DNA of 46,909 nucleotides from a virus (IMGVR_UViG_3300034170_000026:1-46909), one strand, 5' to 3'; counted from the first letter of the stretch, positions 12,582-21,022 are shown. Made by a program: numbers and translations. The notes: generated by a model from the letters alone, not told the origin.

Positions 12582-14158
12582 TGGCTAAGCGCGACAAAGA
12601 AAAGCCAGCCAAGAAGGTCAAGCCGAAGATCAAGGCCAAGCCGCTGCCTGTTGCTGCCAATGCGCAAGTAAAACCAACAGCCGCCGACCGCTCGCGCAAC
12701 CTGGCTATCGCTCGCTCCAAGGCTGCCGAAAAGCCAGTCACCCCGCGCTTTGCGGTCAAGCCGCCTGACCTGATGCCTGGCGTGGTTCCTGCTGGCAAGA
12801 CCTCGGCCATCGCGATGGACTACGCGCCTGGCGTGTACGACTTCGCGTCGTTGTCGCTGGGTGCCGACTTCCAGGGCTTCCCTGGCTACCCCTACCTGGC
12901 GAACCTGGCAACCCGTGCCGAGTACCGGGCATTCGCGTCGACCATGGCATCCGAGCTGTTCCGCGAAGGCATCAAGTTTTCCAGCAAGGCCGTCGACTCT
13001 CGCGGAACTGCCGAGGACAACCCTCGCATCGCTGAACTCGAAAAGGCCGTCAAAGAATTCAACCTGCTGGGCGTATTCCAAACTGCTGCCGCTCAAGAGT
13101 GCTTCTTTGGTCGCGGCCAGATCAGCATCAACATCAAGGGCGCAAATGATTCCCTGCCGCTGATCATCGCGCCGCAGACCATCAAGCAAGGCAAGCTGAC
13201 CAGCTTCACCGCTATCGAAGCCATGTGGACCACGCCGAACGCCTACAATGCGATTGATCCGACGGCGACTGACTTCTATAAGCCGCGCAGCTGGTTCCTG
13301 CTGGGCAAAGAGGTTCATGCATCTCGCCTGCTGACCATCATCACGCGCCCGCTGCCTGACATGCTCAAGCCTGCCTACAACTTCAGCGGCATGTCGTTGA
13401 GCCAACTGGCTGAGCCGTATGTGAACAACTGGCTGCGTACTCGTCAGGCTGTGTCAGATCTGATAAACAACTTCTCGATCACCGCGCTCAAGACCAACAT
13501 GGGTCAGATGCTCCAGGGTGATTGCGACGGCGGCGATATCCTGGCCCGAGCTGACTTCTTCACGCTTACTCGCGCCAACCGTGGTCTTATGCTGCTGGAC
13601 AACGAAGGCGAAGAGCTGGTGCAACTGAACACCCCACTTTCCGGCCTGCACGAACTCCAGGCTCAGGCTCAGGAGCATCAGTGCAGCGTCACGCGCATTC
13701 CCGCCATGATCTTGACCGGCATCAGCCCTACCGGCATGAACGCATCCAGCGAGGGCGAGATTCGTTCGTTCTATGACTGGATCAGCTCTCAACAGGAATC
13801 GTTCTACTATCACCCGCTCGAGATCTGCATTCAAGTTCTCCAGTTGCACTTATGGGGCGAGATCGATGAGACCATCACGTTCGAATTCAATCCATTGTGG
13901 CAAGTGAGCGCGCTTGATGCCGCAAACATCCGGGTAGCCAACGCTAACGCAGACGCCGTGTATCTTGATCGCTCCGTGGTCAGTCCTGAAGAAACTCGCG
14001 AGCGCCTGGCCGCCGATCCAGATAGTGGTTATGCGGGGATCGATGTTGAGGATTTGCCGGAAGTGATCGAGAGTGAAGATCCGGCGATGTTCGGCGATAA
14101 CCCAGACGACGTAGCGCCAGGCGGGGAACATGGGAGCCAAGATGATCAGAATTCTTGA
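12581..14158 (+). CDS. Portal protein (DUF1073 family)
   Basis: A 525-aa protein. A Lys/Ala-rich N-terminus precedes the conserved body: YPYLANLATRAEYRAFASTM, NINIKGANDSLPLII, SWFLLGKEVHASRLLTII, TGISPTGMNASSEGEIRSFYDWIS and an acidic C-terminus. This is the DUF1073/anti-CBASS-like portal group. The dodecameric portal is the DNA gateway at one head vertex and docks terminase. Confidence 0.9.
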   Translation: MAKRDKEKPAKKVKPKIKAKPLPVAANAQVKPTAADRSRNLAIARSKAAEKPVTPRFAVKPPDLMPGVVPAGKTSAIAMDYAPGVYDFASLSLGADFQGFPGYPYLANLATRAEYRAFASTMASELFREGIKFSSKAVDSRGTAEDNPRIAELEKAVKEFNLLGVFQTAAAQECFFGRGQISINIKGANDSLPLIIAPQTIKQGKLTSFTAIEAMWTTPNAYNAIDPTATDFYKPRSWFLLGKEVHASRLLTIITRPLPDMLKPAYNFSGMSLSQLAEPYVNNWLRTRQAVSDLINNFSITALKTNMGQMLQGDCDGGDILARADFFTLTRANRGLMLLDNEGEELVQLNTPLSGLHELQAQAQEHQCSVTRIPAMILTGISPTGMNASSEGEIRSFYDWISSQQESFYYHPLEICIQVLQLHLWGEIDETITFEFNPLWQVSALDAANIRVANANADAVYLDRSVVSPEETRERLAADPDSGYAGIDVEDLPEVIESEDPAMFGDNPDDVAPGGEHGSQDDQNS

Positions 14159-14297
14159 CCTAATCTGTTCAGCACTGCATCGGCACAAGTTTTTCAAAGC
14201 GGACAACCACGACCTGATTTGCAGTTGTGGAAAGCGCGTTGAGTTTCGATGCCCGCCGCCGCCAACCACCTCGACTCGGTTTGCGAGACGCAACTGA
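14142..14297 (+). CDS. Small zinc-ribbon-like protein, 51 aa
   Basis: ATG 14142 sits in the 3' end of the portal with GGGAG just upstream. Product MIRILDLICSALHRHKFFK...HDLICSCGKRVEFRCPPPP; Cys/His residues (C-x-C, H-x-H) suggest metal binding. The stop overlaps the next start (TGATG). Unknown function, but perfectly coupled between portal and minor head genes. Confidence 0.6.
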   Translation: MIRILDLICSALHRHKFFKADNHDLICSCGKRVEFRCPPPPTTSTRFARRN

Positions 14298-15088
14298 TGG
14301 CAACCGCTAAGCGTAAAACCGCCCGCGCAGTCCTGCCAAACGTAGGCGTTCAAATGGCCTACAAGCGCGCCATGGAAAAGCTGATCGATGAGATGTCGAA
14401 CAGCTTTGAGTACTGGCTTGCGGCTGCGTATAAGGCTAATCCTCCGCGCATGGAGGTAGCGATGGATGCGCTGCCCTCTGCCGAGCTGAGCAAGAAGATC
14501 CGCGACCTGGGTAAGCGCTGGATCAAGAAGTTTGACGACATGGCCGCTGCAATCGCGCAGAAGTTCACCGAGTCAGGCCGCAAAGCAACCGACAGCTCGT
14601 TTCAGCAGGCGCTCAAGGATGCAGGGTTTGCCGTCGAGTTCAAGGTGACGCCGGTTATGCGGGATGCCATGAATGCGACGATTGCGGAGAATGTGTCGCT
14701 GATCAAGTCGATCCCTCGGCAGTACTCCATGGAGGTCGAGGGCATCGTTATGCGCGGTTTCACTCAGGGTCGTGACCTGAAGTCGATCACGGATGACCTG
14801 CAATCGCGGTATGGCATCACTCATCGTCGCGCCGCCAACATAGCCAGGGATCAGTCCAACAAGCTGACCGCCACTGTCACGCAGACTCGTCGCATTGAGC
14901 TGGGCCTGTTCGAAGCCGAATGGATCCACTCAGGCGGCGGCAAAGAGCCCCGCCAATCGCACGTCAAGGCTGGCAAAGATCGCAAGAAGTTTGACGTGCG
15001 CGTCGGGTGCCTCATAGATGGGGTTTATATTTTGCCTGGAACTTTGATCAATTGCAGATGCAGTAGCCGCACGATCCTCCCCTTCTGA
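14297..15088 (+). CDS. Minor head protein (Mu gpF-like)
   Basis: A 263-aa protein from ATG 14297; an upstream frame is rejected for lack of coupling. The C-terminus has the phage Mu F-like signature: WIHSGGGKEPRQSHVKAG, then LPGTLINCRCSSRTILPF. The middle is helical with HRRAANIARDQSNKL. Mu F-like proteins are minor capsid components at the portal vertex, and may be internal or ejected. Confidence 0.85.
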   Translation: MATAKRKTARAVLPNVGVQMAYKRAMEKLIDEMSNSFEYWLAAAYKANPPRMEVAMDALPSAELSKKIRDLGKRWIKKFDDMAAAIAQKFTESGRKATDSSFQQALKDAGFAVEFKVTPVMRDAMNATIAENVSLIKSIPRQYSMEVEGIVMRGFTQGRDLKSITDDLQSRYGITHRRAANIARDQSNKLTATVTQTRRIELGLFEAEWIHSGGGKEPRQSHVKAGKDRKKFDVRVGCLIDGVYILPGTLINCRCSSRTILPF

Positions 15089-15091
15089 TAT

Positions 15092-15128
15092 CATGGCTGG
15101 AATATCCACATGAGTATTCCAGCCCATG
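15092..15128 (+). promoter_or_regulatory. RNA hairpin occluding the HNH start codon
   Basis: CATGGCTGGAATA (15092-15104) pairs with TATTCCAGCCCATG (15115-15128) through 13 base pairs and one bulged C (paired-side G missing), with a 10-base loop. The ATG of the HNH gene (15126-15128) is inside the stem, so translation from read-through late mRNA should be repressed. Confidence 0.65.
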
Positions 15129-15635
15129 GACGATTCAAAAAAATGCAACAGATGCCTTGAAATCAAGCCGCTTGACCTGTTCTTTAGGTGCAAGAGGTCT
15201 CCTGATGGTCGCGAGAATGCCTGTAAGGCCTGCGATAAAGCTAGAAAATCAACACCGGAACAGGCGGCAAGAATTAAGCAATACTGGGCCGACAGGTACA
15301 AGGCTACAAAAGATAGCCGGACCCCGGCACAAGTAGAGAGCGCAAAGAGATCTGTTCGCCTTTACGCAAGGCGCTGGAGGGAAAGCAATAGGGCCGCAAT
15401 ATTCAAAATTTACGGCGGGAAATGCAATGCTTGCGGCGAGTCCGACCCAATCGTTCTTGATGTCGATCATGTGAATGATGATGGCGCCTCGCATCGCGCA
15501 GAGAGGGGATTCGGGCAAATGCTGATGAAGGATATCCTTGATTCCGGGTATTGCCCCGAGAGATTCCAGCTCCTATGCAAGAACTGTAACTGGAGGAAGG
15601 AATACGCCAGGAGGATTGCTAATAGAACTGAATAA
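15126..15635 (+). CDS. HNH homing-type endonuclease
   Basis: A 169-aa protein. An N-terminal zinc finger (CNRCLEIKPLDLFFRCKRSPDG, C-x2-C) and basic linker precede an HNH core: CNACGESDPIVLDVDHVNDDG, then LCKNCNWRKEYARR. HNH enzymes cut DNA, and freestanding ones spread into related phages. It sits alone inside the head operon, has no good Shine-Dalgarno sequence and lies beneath a hairpin. Treat as a mobile insertion. Confidence 0.85.
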   Translation: MDDSKKCNRCLEIKPLDLFFRCKRSPDGRENACKACDKARKSTPEQAARIKQYWADRYKATKDSRTPAQVESAKRSVRLYARRWRESNRAAIFKIYGGKCNACGESDPIVLDVDHVNDDGASHRAERGFGQMLMKDILDSGYCPERFQLLCKNCNWRKEYARRIANRTE

Positions 15636-15648
15636 TCCCCCTTTTAAG

Positions 15649-15677
15649 TTGACATACTGATTATCTTGGGCGATTAT
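15649..15677 (+). promoter_or_regulatory. Early-type promoter inside the late operon
   Basis: TTGACA (15649-15654), 17-base spacer ending GGGC, GATTAT (15672-15677), with another GATTATC in the spacer and an inverted copy GATAATCG near 15707. Same pattern as the leftward early promoters. It reads into the accessory cassette at 15717. Confidence 0.75.
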
Positions 15678-15716
15678 CTCTTGGCGCAATGGTGCGTATG
15701 ACGGGAGATAATCGTT

Positions 15717-15980
15717 ATGAGCTGGCAAGATGATGAGCGGAAAAAGATCAGCGAAGAGGCTTGCGGCGGCCCAGCCTTCCCAAATTCCGAGCAGGTCGGC
15801 GATATGAGCGTCACCTATGGCGGCATGTCCCTGCGCGACTACTTTGCGGCGAAGGCGATGCAGGGCCTAGCGACAACATTCGAAGGTATGACTCTTGAGA
15901 CTATCGAAGAGTCGATACCGGTTGTTGCGAAAATATCAATGGCTATGGCCGACGCCATGCTTGCGGAGCGTGCGAAATGA
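15717..15980 (+). CDS. Conserved early-type phage protein, 87 aa
   Basis: Product MSWQDDERKKISEEACGG... has the widespread small-phage motif GGPAFP...GMSLRDYFAAKAMQGL and a C-terminal AMADAMLAER. GGGAG precedes ATG. This family is normally encoded in early accessory regions, not within head genes. Function unknown. Confidence 0.75.
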   Translation: MSWQDDERKKISEEACGGPAFPNSEQVGDMSVTYGGMSLRDYFAAKAMQGLATTFEGMTLETIEESIPVVAKISMAMADAMLAERAK

Positions 15981-16195
15981 ACGAAGCTCTGTATTCGCAA
16001 ATTCAGGTGATCGGCAGAACTAATGCGACGGTTCATCAGGCACTGCGTATGGCTGAGCACGGACAATGCTCATACGAAGAAGCGCTACAGATGGCTGTCG
16101 TTCAACTGGTGGCAATCACTGATTCGCAGCAGAAAACTCTGCTTGACTTCGCAATGCGTCAGCCGGCTCCAATCATGATGGTAGGTGCGAAATGA
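15977..16195 (+). CDS. Small helical accessory protein, 72 aa
   Basis: MNEALYSQIQVIGRTNATVHQ then EHGQCSYEEALQMAVVQLVAITDSQQ. Mostly helical. Coupled by ATGA on both sides. Function unknown. Confidence 0.65.
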   Translation: MNEALYSQIQVIGRTNATVHQALRMAEHGQCSYEEALQMAVVQLVAITDSQQKTLLDFAMRQPAPIMMVGAK

Positions 16196-16464
16196 GCAAG
16201 CATACGCCTGGTCAGTGGTATTGGGATTTTGATCGTGATGGCAAAGCAAGCCTTCGATCTGACACATCTGGCGAGCCAATCATGGATGAAGGCCAATGCC
16301 CGAGTATTGAAGATCGATGCCTAATCGCCGCCGCGCCGGATCTGCTTGAGGCGCTGGAGTCATTAGCTGATGACTACCTTCGCAAAGATGGTCTTGGTTT
16401 CGACCTTTTAGCCTCAACCAAAATGTTTGCAGCAATCCGCAAAGCAAAAGGAGAATCCCAATGA
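16192..16464 (+). CDS. Accessory phage protein with TPGQW motif, 90 aa
   Basis: MSKHTPGQWYWDFDRDGKA...CLIAAAPDLLEALESLADDYLRK. The TPGxW start and IAAAPxLLEAL segment are typical of a common phage early family of unknown function. Coupled ATGA to both neighbours. Confidence 0.75.
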   Translation: MSKHTPGQWYWDFDRDGKASLRSDTSGEPIMDEGQCPSIEDRCLIAAAPDLLEALESLADDYLRKDGLGFDLLASTKMFAAIRKAKGESQ

Positions 16465-17078
16465 AACTGGTTGATATTTTGGCGCGGGAGTTGAAGGTTT
16501 GGCCGGAAGGCGTCCGAGCTATCACGCAGGGTGGCGGATCAGGTGTTTTGCGAGATGAGTCATTCAGGGAGATCCAGCCATCTACCTATCTCATGATTGC
16601 TGATGATTCTGGAGATCCAACAGTAAAACGCAATGGAAACTTATCATCATCGGTCACCCGAGCCCAATGGCAAGCCGCTGTCGATGCGCTGAAGGCTGAG
16701 GTACATCCAGCTGAGTCGATGGCGCTGCACCATCAGGAAGTCGGTCGGATTACTCGCCAGTGGAATGGCGAGGGGTTGCCGCCTGTTGGGGTTGATGTGC
16801 AGATGAGTCATGGGATTGCGCAAGTAACCTCATATTCTCCAGATAATAAATGGGCGTTTCTTTGGGTCGCAGAGTCAAATTTGCCGAGCCTTATCAAGAT
16901 TGATAATCCGGCAATGTTCCGCCCAATCCGCACCCCCGATCAGATTGCGGCGGAACAACGTAATCTCTCAATTGGTGAAATGCGAGAGATCTGGAACTTT
17001 TCCGCAAGCTCAGGCGCAGACCCTTTCATTGCCCTGTATGCAGCTGGCTACCGCAAATTCGAAATAGTGGATAATTGA
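16461..17078 (+). CDS. Multi-repeat accessory phage protein, 205 aa
   Basis: A modular protein: MKLVDILARELKVWPEGV at the N-terminus, a middle RAQWQAAVDALK, then EGLPPVGVDVQMSHG and FRPIRTPDQIAAEQR...EMREIWN and a C-terminal PFIALYAAGYRKFEI. These segments recur in many mosaic early proteins of Pseudomonas and enterobacterial phages. Function unknown. Confidence 0.7.
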   Translation: MKLVDILARELKVWPEGVRAITQGGGSGVLRDESFREIQPSTYLMIADDSGDPTVKRNGNLSSSVTRAQWQAAVDALKAEVHPAESMALHHQEVGRITRQWNGEGLPPVGVDVQMSHGIAQVTSYSPDNKWAFLWVAESNLPSLIKIDNPAMFRPIRTPDQIAAEQRNLSIGEMREIWNFSASSGADPFIALYAAGYRKFEIVDN

Positions 17079-17079
17079 T

Positions 17080-17337
17080 ATGTCTAGATCCGATGACTCA
17101 ATCCGAAATCAGCAAGTAACCACCTTTCATTGCGCCGTATGTGGTGAGCACTTGAAAGTCGCATACACACCTGATGCTAGGCCAAAAGATGGTGATGAAC
17201 GCGACATGCCCACTGGGGCCGCTATGCTGAGAACCAAGTTATCCATCTGGCCCTGTCAAAAATGCATGCAGCCAGCTAAGGATGTTTCCGCTGCGCTTGG
17301 TGTCCTGGCTAAAATCGCAAGTCAATCAAAGGGCTAA
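17080..17337 (+). CDS. Zinc-ribbon accessory protein, 85 aa
   Basis: Two C-x2-C pairs (FHCAVCGEHLK and WPCQKCMQPA) about 45 residues apart, with a basic middle. The start lies one base after the preceding stop. It may bind DNA or RNA through a zinc ribbon; the family is not recognised. Confidence 0.65.
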   Translation: MSRSDDSIRNQQVTTFHCAVCGEHLKVAYTPDARPKDGDERDMPTGAAMLRTKLSIWPCQKCMQPAKDVSAALGVLAKIASQSKG

Positions 17338-17342
17338 CCGAT

Positions 17343-17411
17343 ATGACCCTCTACCTGCTATGGCTCTTAATGGCCTGGATCGAGCTTCTGTTTATTCTGG
17401 CGGGGAAGTGA
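17343..17411 (+). CDS. Possible 22-aa membrane micropeptide
   Basis: MTLYLLWLLMAWIELLFILAGK is a single perfect hydrophobic helix ended by Lys. The TGA overlaps a GTG of the next gene (GTGAGTATG). Too short for most gene callers. Support is its position between coupled genes and its transmembrane character. Confidence 0.4.
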   Translation: MTLYLLWLLMAWIELLFILAGK

Positions 17412-17413
17412 GT

Positions 17414-17566
17414 ATGGATAATCTGCAATGGATCGGTATTTGTCTCGCCTTCCTTTCGGCGAATACAGTCAAAGGAATGCCAGGAAGAACTCAGCTAGCC
17501 AAAAAGACTCGCGCGCTCGTTGAGCATGATCGCGCATTAAACAACTGGCCCAGGCCGAATACATGA
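17414..17566 (+). CDS. Small accessory protein, 50 aa
   Basis: ATG 17414 (GTG 17408 is an alternative). MDNLQWIGICLAFLSANTVKG may be one membrane helix; the remainder is basic (RTQLAKKTRALVEHDRALNNW). Last gene of the accessory cassette. Function unknown. Confidence 0.5.
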   Translation: MDNLQWIGICLAFLSANTVKGMPGRTQLAKKTRALVEHDRALNNWPRPNT

Positions 17567-17614
17567 TCGCGCAGGGTATTGAAACCCAACAAAACGTCGC
17601 GCATACTGCACGGC

Positions 17615-18919
17615 ATGAAGACACCTGGCCCTGTTCTTGCATTTGATCGCGCATCTGTCCGTCGATACGACGATGACGGACGATTGCACGTTGCGATAAC
17701 TAATATCTCCAAGGCCAACGTCTGCCAGTATTACGGCGCCGAGATTCCTAAGTGGCAATCGCTCGGCCTGGATGCGCAGAAGGTCTACCGCCTGTTGCGC
17801 GACCCTGCGGCCCTTGAGGCTGCCGCGCCAACGTTCAACAACGTCCCTCTCCAGATCAAGCACGTTCACCAGAAAGCCAATGACCCGCAAGCAGATCTAA
17901 TCGTTGGTTCGGTCAGTGGTGCCGTGTTCGTCCATCCCTACCTGTCTGCATCGCTTTGCGTCTGGCACGAAGAAGGCATTGCCGCCATTGAGACCGAGAC
18001 GATGGTTGAGCTGTCGTCGTCCTACCATTACGATGCAGTCATGGAGCCTGGCGAGTTTGAGGGAGAAGCCTACGACGGCAAGATGACCAACATCAGGGGC
18101 AACCATGTCGCCCTGGTAGAAGAAGGTCGTGCAGGCCCTGACGTTATCGTTGCAGACTCAAACCCGTTCACCAACAAACAGGAAACCCCTGCTATGAAAA
18201 CCAAACTGGGCCGAGCCCTGATTGCTGCGCTGTCTGCGGTATCCCCGAAAATCGCTCAGGACTCCAGTCTTGGCGCTCTCGTTGGGGAAGCCAAAAAGAA
18301 AACCTTCAAGAAGACTGAAGTGGTTGCCGCTCTGGTAGCCATGGACTCAGAGATCGATACCAACTCGCTCGACGAAATCATCGACGCGATCTTGGGCGTA
18401 CAGGAGAATCCTGAGCCTGAGAAGCCAACCGCTCTGGCTGGCGACGAAGATGACGACGGCGCCAAATCCAAGCATGCCGAAATCATCGACTTTCTGAAAT
18501 CCAAAGGCCTGGACGCATCCGATCTGGAAGCTGTCGGCAATATGCTGACCCGCATGGACGGCCCTGAAAAACCAGCTGCTACCGACGCCGATCCGTCGAC
18601 CGAGGGCTACATGAAGGAAGATGACGTAAACACCGCCATGGACTCCATGCGCAAATCACTGACCAAGCAGTTCCGCGATCTGGAGCAGGCCAAGGCAGAT
18701 GTGCGCCCTACTGTCGGCGATGTCATCGGCATGGACTCGGCGCCAAGCGTGTATCGCTTCGCACTGGATCAGATGAAGGTTGATCACAAAGATCTTCATG
18801 ACTCCGCTCTGGGCAAGTTCTACGCGCTGGCTGCTGGTCGTCCATTCGTCAAGTCTCCAACCATTGCTAGTGATTCTGCCGCTGTAGCAGACATCCCTGG
18901 CCTCTCTCGTTATAGCTAA
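17615..18919 (+). CDS. Head maturation protease/scaffold (DUF2213)
   Basis: About 434 aa from ATG 17615; the family normally starts near FDRASVRRYDDDGRLHVA. The protease-like N-half continues with NISKANVCQYYGAEIP, TFNNVPLQIKHVHQ, SSSYHYDAVMEPGEFEG and GNHVALVEEGRAGPDV. The C-half is acidic, helical and scaffold-like. ATG 18194 (MKTKLGRALIAAL, preceded by CAGGAAA) could start a separate scaffold protein in frame, as known for other phage protease/scaffold pairs. Confidence 0.8.
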   Translation: MKTPGPVLAFDRASVRRYDDDGRLHVAITNISKANVCQYYGAEIPKWQSLGLDAQKVYRLLRDPAALEAAAPTFNNVPLQIKHVHQKANDPQADLIVGSVSGAVFVHPYLSASLCVWHEEGIAAIETETMVELSSSYHYDAVMEPGEFEGEAYDGKMTNIRGNHVALVEEGRAGPDVIVADSNPFTNKQETPAMKTKLGRALIAALSAVSPKIAQDSSLGALVGEAKKKTFKKTEVVAALVAMDSEIDTNSLDEIIDAILGVQENPEPEKPTALAGDEDDDGAKSKHAEIIDFLKSKGLDASDLEAVGNMLTRMDGPEKPAATDADPSTEGYMKEDDVNTAMDSMRKSLTKQFRDLEQAKADVRPTVGDVIGMDSAPSVYRFALDQMKVDHKDLHDSALGKFYALAAGRPFVKSPTIASDSAAVADIPGLSRYS

Positions 18920-18931
18920 GGAGACGTCATC

Positions 18932-19438
18932 ATGACTGCTGGCTTCCAACAAACTGTAAACCTTCAACAAGCTGCGGCTGTTGCTGGTGACTTCGCATCT
19001 GCCAACCCGCGCAGCTCCGTCGTGTCGCATGAGGGCACTTTGGTTGCTGGCGCTACCGGCGTAATCGTCGGTCGATTTGCCTGGGCTACCGGTGCAGGCA
19101 TCGTGTCTAACGCAGGTTCTGGCGTGCCGACTGGCTTCGTGCATCGTCGCCAGGGTTCGGCACTGATCACCACCTACCTTGCTGAAACCTCGAATACCAT
19201 CCCGCAGGGCTTCGAAGTCACGCTGATGAAAGATGGTGACTACTGGGTTGCCCCAATTGTCAACGCCGTGACTGTGGGCCAGAAGGTGTTCGCATCGCTG
19301 ACCACTGGCGAAATCCAGGGCGCCGCAGCTGGTGCAACTGTTGCTGGCTACATCGAGACCCAATACACCATTTCCGGCTTCCCGGTTGGCGGCACTGGTG
19401 CCGTTGGCGAGTTGGCCGTAATGTCCCGTCCGTATTAA
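18932..19438 (+). CDS. Capsid cement/decoration protein
   Basis: A 168-aa protein, MTAGFQQTVNLQQAAAVAGDF, then HEGTLVAGATGVIVGRFAW and a C-terminal TQYTISGF...GAVGELAVMSRPY. This matches the structural cement Gp24-like pattern, beta-rich trimers at capsid three-fold or quasi three-fold positions. Leader AAGGAGACG. Directly before the major capsid gene. Confidence 0.8.
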   Translation: MTAGFQQTVNLQQAAAVAGDFASANPRSSVVSHEGTLVAGATGVIVGRFAWATGAGIVSNAGSGVPTGFVHRRQGSALITTYLAETSNTIPQGFEVTLMKDGDYWVAPIVNAVTVGQKVFASLTTGEIQGAAAGATVAGYIETQYTISGFPVGGTGAVGELAVMSRPY

Positions 19439-19449
19439 GGAGCCTGAAA

Positions 19450-20535
19450 ATGGACCCAATCATGCAAGCACTCCTTGAGCGAGCCGGTATCGCGTTTGAC
19501 TCAAGTTTCGGCACTACCCGCATGCTGCCGAAAGGCAAAAGCTATCGTGACATCATCGGCGTTGATCGCGATGGCGCTCTGATCGCGATGGACGCCGCGT
19601 TCCCGCTGGTGACAAACGCCAACAGCGGCATCCCTGCGATGCTGTCTACCTTCATCGATCCCAAGTTGATCGAAGTTCTGAACGCTCCGATGAATGCCGT
19701 GGAAGCGGCTGGTAGCGAGAAGAAAACCGGTGACTGGACCACTCGCACCGCAATGTTCCCCGTGATCGAATCGACTGGTGAAGTTACCAGCTACGGCGAT
19801 TACAACAACAGCGGCTCGACCGGCTCCAACTTCCAGTTCCCGCAACGCCAGTCGTATCACTACCAGACTGTTACCCAGTGGGGCGAGCGTGAGCTTGCTG
19901 ATGCTGGCCTGGCTAAGATCGACTACGCTGCACGCCTGAACATCGCATCGGCCTTGGCTCTGAACAAGTTCCAGAACAAGACCTACCTGTTCGGCGTTTC
20001 CGGCCTGCAAAACTACGGCATGCTGAACGATCCGGCGCTGCCTGCCGACATCACGCCAAACACCAAAGCCGCTGGTGGTACTGCGTGGATCCTGCCGACC
20101 GGCCAGATCAATGCGACCAACCTGGAAATTTATCAGGACGTGCAGAAGCTGTTTTATGCACAACTGGCCCGCAACAAAGGCTTGGTTAACGCCAAGACTC
20201 CGATGACCCTGATCATGTCGCCTCAGTCCGAACTGGCAATGACCGTGGCAAATGGCACCGTGACCACCGTGGTTGCATGGGATCTGATCACCAAGGCCTT
20301 CCCTAATATGAAGGTCGTGTCGGTTCCTGAGTACGCCACCGCTTCCGGTCAGAAGGTGCAATTGGTTGTTGATACCTACGAAGGCCAGCGTACCTGGGAT
20401 CCTTCGTTCACTGAAAAAATGCGTGCGCATCCGATCATCATCGAGATGTCCGCGTTCAAGCAGAAGAAGTCGGCTGGCACCTGGGGCACCGTGGTCTACA
20501 TGCCTACGTTTGTGCAAGGTGGCATCGGTTACTGA
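19450..20535 (+). CDS. Major capsid protein (DUF2184)
   Basis: A 361-aa protein of the DUF2184 capsid family (HK97-type fold): N-terminal ERAGIAFDSSFGTTRMLPKG, a DAAFPLVTNANSGIPAMLSTFIDP region, WTTRTAMFPVIESTGEVTSYGDY, and C-terminal KMRAHPIIIEMSAFKQKKSAGTWG. It forms the icosahedral shell. AAGGAG precedes ATG and a strong terminator follows, fitting high expression. Confidence 0.9.
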   Translation: MDPIMQALLERAGIAFDSSFGTTRMLPKGKSYRDIIGVDRDGALIAMDAAFPLVTNANSGIPAMLSTFIDPKLIEVLNAPMNAVEAAGSEKKTGDWTTRTAMFPVIESTGEVTSYGDYNNSGSTGSNFQFPQRQSYHYQTVTQWGERELADAGLAKIDYAARLNIASALALNKFQNKTYLFGVSGLQNYGMLNDPALPADITPNTKAAGGTAWILPTGQINATNLEIYQDVQKLFYAQLARNKGLVNAKTPMTLIMSPQSELAMTVANGTVTTVVAWDLITKAFPNMKVVSVPEYATASGQKVQLVVDTYEGQRTWDPSFTEKMRAHPIIIEMSAFKQKKSAGTWGTVVYMPTFVQGGIGY

Positions 20536-20551
20536 TGCCTGAGTAATGAAA

Positions 20552-20577
20552 ACGCCCAGCTAACCCTGGGCGTTTTT
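20552..20577 (+). terminator. Terminator after major capsid gene
   Basis: Stem ACGCCCAG/CTGGGCGT with a 6-base loop and a T run. It probably limits transcription into the neck genes, giving higher capsid mRNA. Confidence 0.85.
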
Positions 20578-20588
20578 GTATGCGCGAT

Positions 20589-20617
20589 TTGCCGAACCGG
20601 GATGCCCGTAGTATGCT
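20589..20617 (+). promoter_or_regulatory. Possible promoter for neck/tail genes
   Basis: TTGCCG, 17-base spacer, TATGCT between the capsid terminator and the next gene. Weak and unlike the early promoters; proposed mainly because a promoter should follow such a strong terminator. Confidence 0.3.
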
Positions 20618-20668
20618 CAGGCTTTAGCACTTGACTGAGCAATCCCACCAAATTCAGGAATAACTAGT

Positions 20669-21019
20669 ATGTCAAAAGTAATCGTGATCGGCTGCCGACT
20701 TCCAAGCGGTATCGTGCTGGACCTGATCGATAAGTCTGGCAAACATGTACATGTACGACTGAACGGCCAGAACTCCGCTCAGGAAGACAGCCCAATCATC
20801 TTGTTGAGCGAGCGCGACTACGGTGAGACCATCGTCGACGCTGAATTCTGGGGAGCCTGGAAAGCCAAGTACGCCGACTTCGAGCCTCTGGTAAGCAAAG
20901 CCATCTTCGAAGCCAAGGATGAGCGTGATGCCAAGGCTATCCACAAGGAAGTAAAAGGCATCAAGACCGGCCTGGAACCTGCGCCGCAAGAAGACGGCAC
21001 CATCAAAAAGGCTGATTAA
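20669..21019 (+). CDS. Head-tail region hypothetical protein, 116 aa
   Basis: MSKVIVIGCRLPSGIVLDLIDKSG..., a strand-rich front, then DAEFWGAWKAKYADFEPLVSKAIFEAKDERDAKAIH and an acidic/basic tail. Familiar next to Gp49-like genes in other phages. May be a head-completion accessory. Leader AGGAAT. Confidence 0.65.
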   Translation: MSKVIVIGCRLPSGIVLDLIDKSGKHVHVRLNGQNSAQEDSPIILLSERDYGETIVDAEFWGAWKAKYADFEPLVSKAIFEAKDERDAKAIHKEVKGIKTGLEPAPQEDGTIKKAD

Positions 21020-21022
21020 CCC

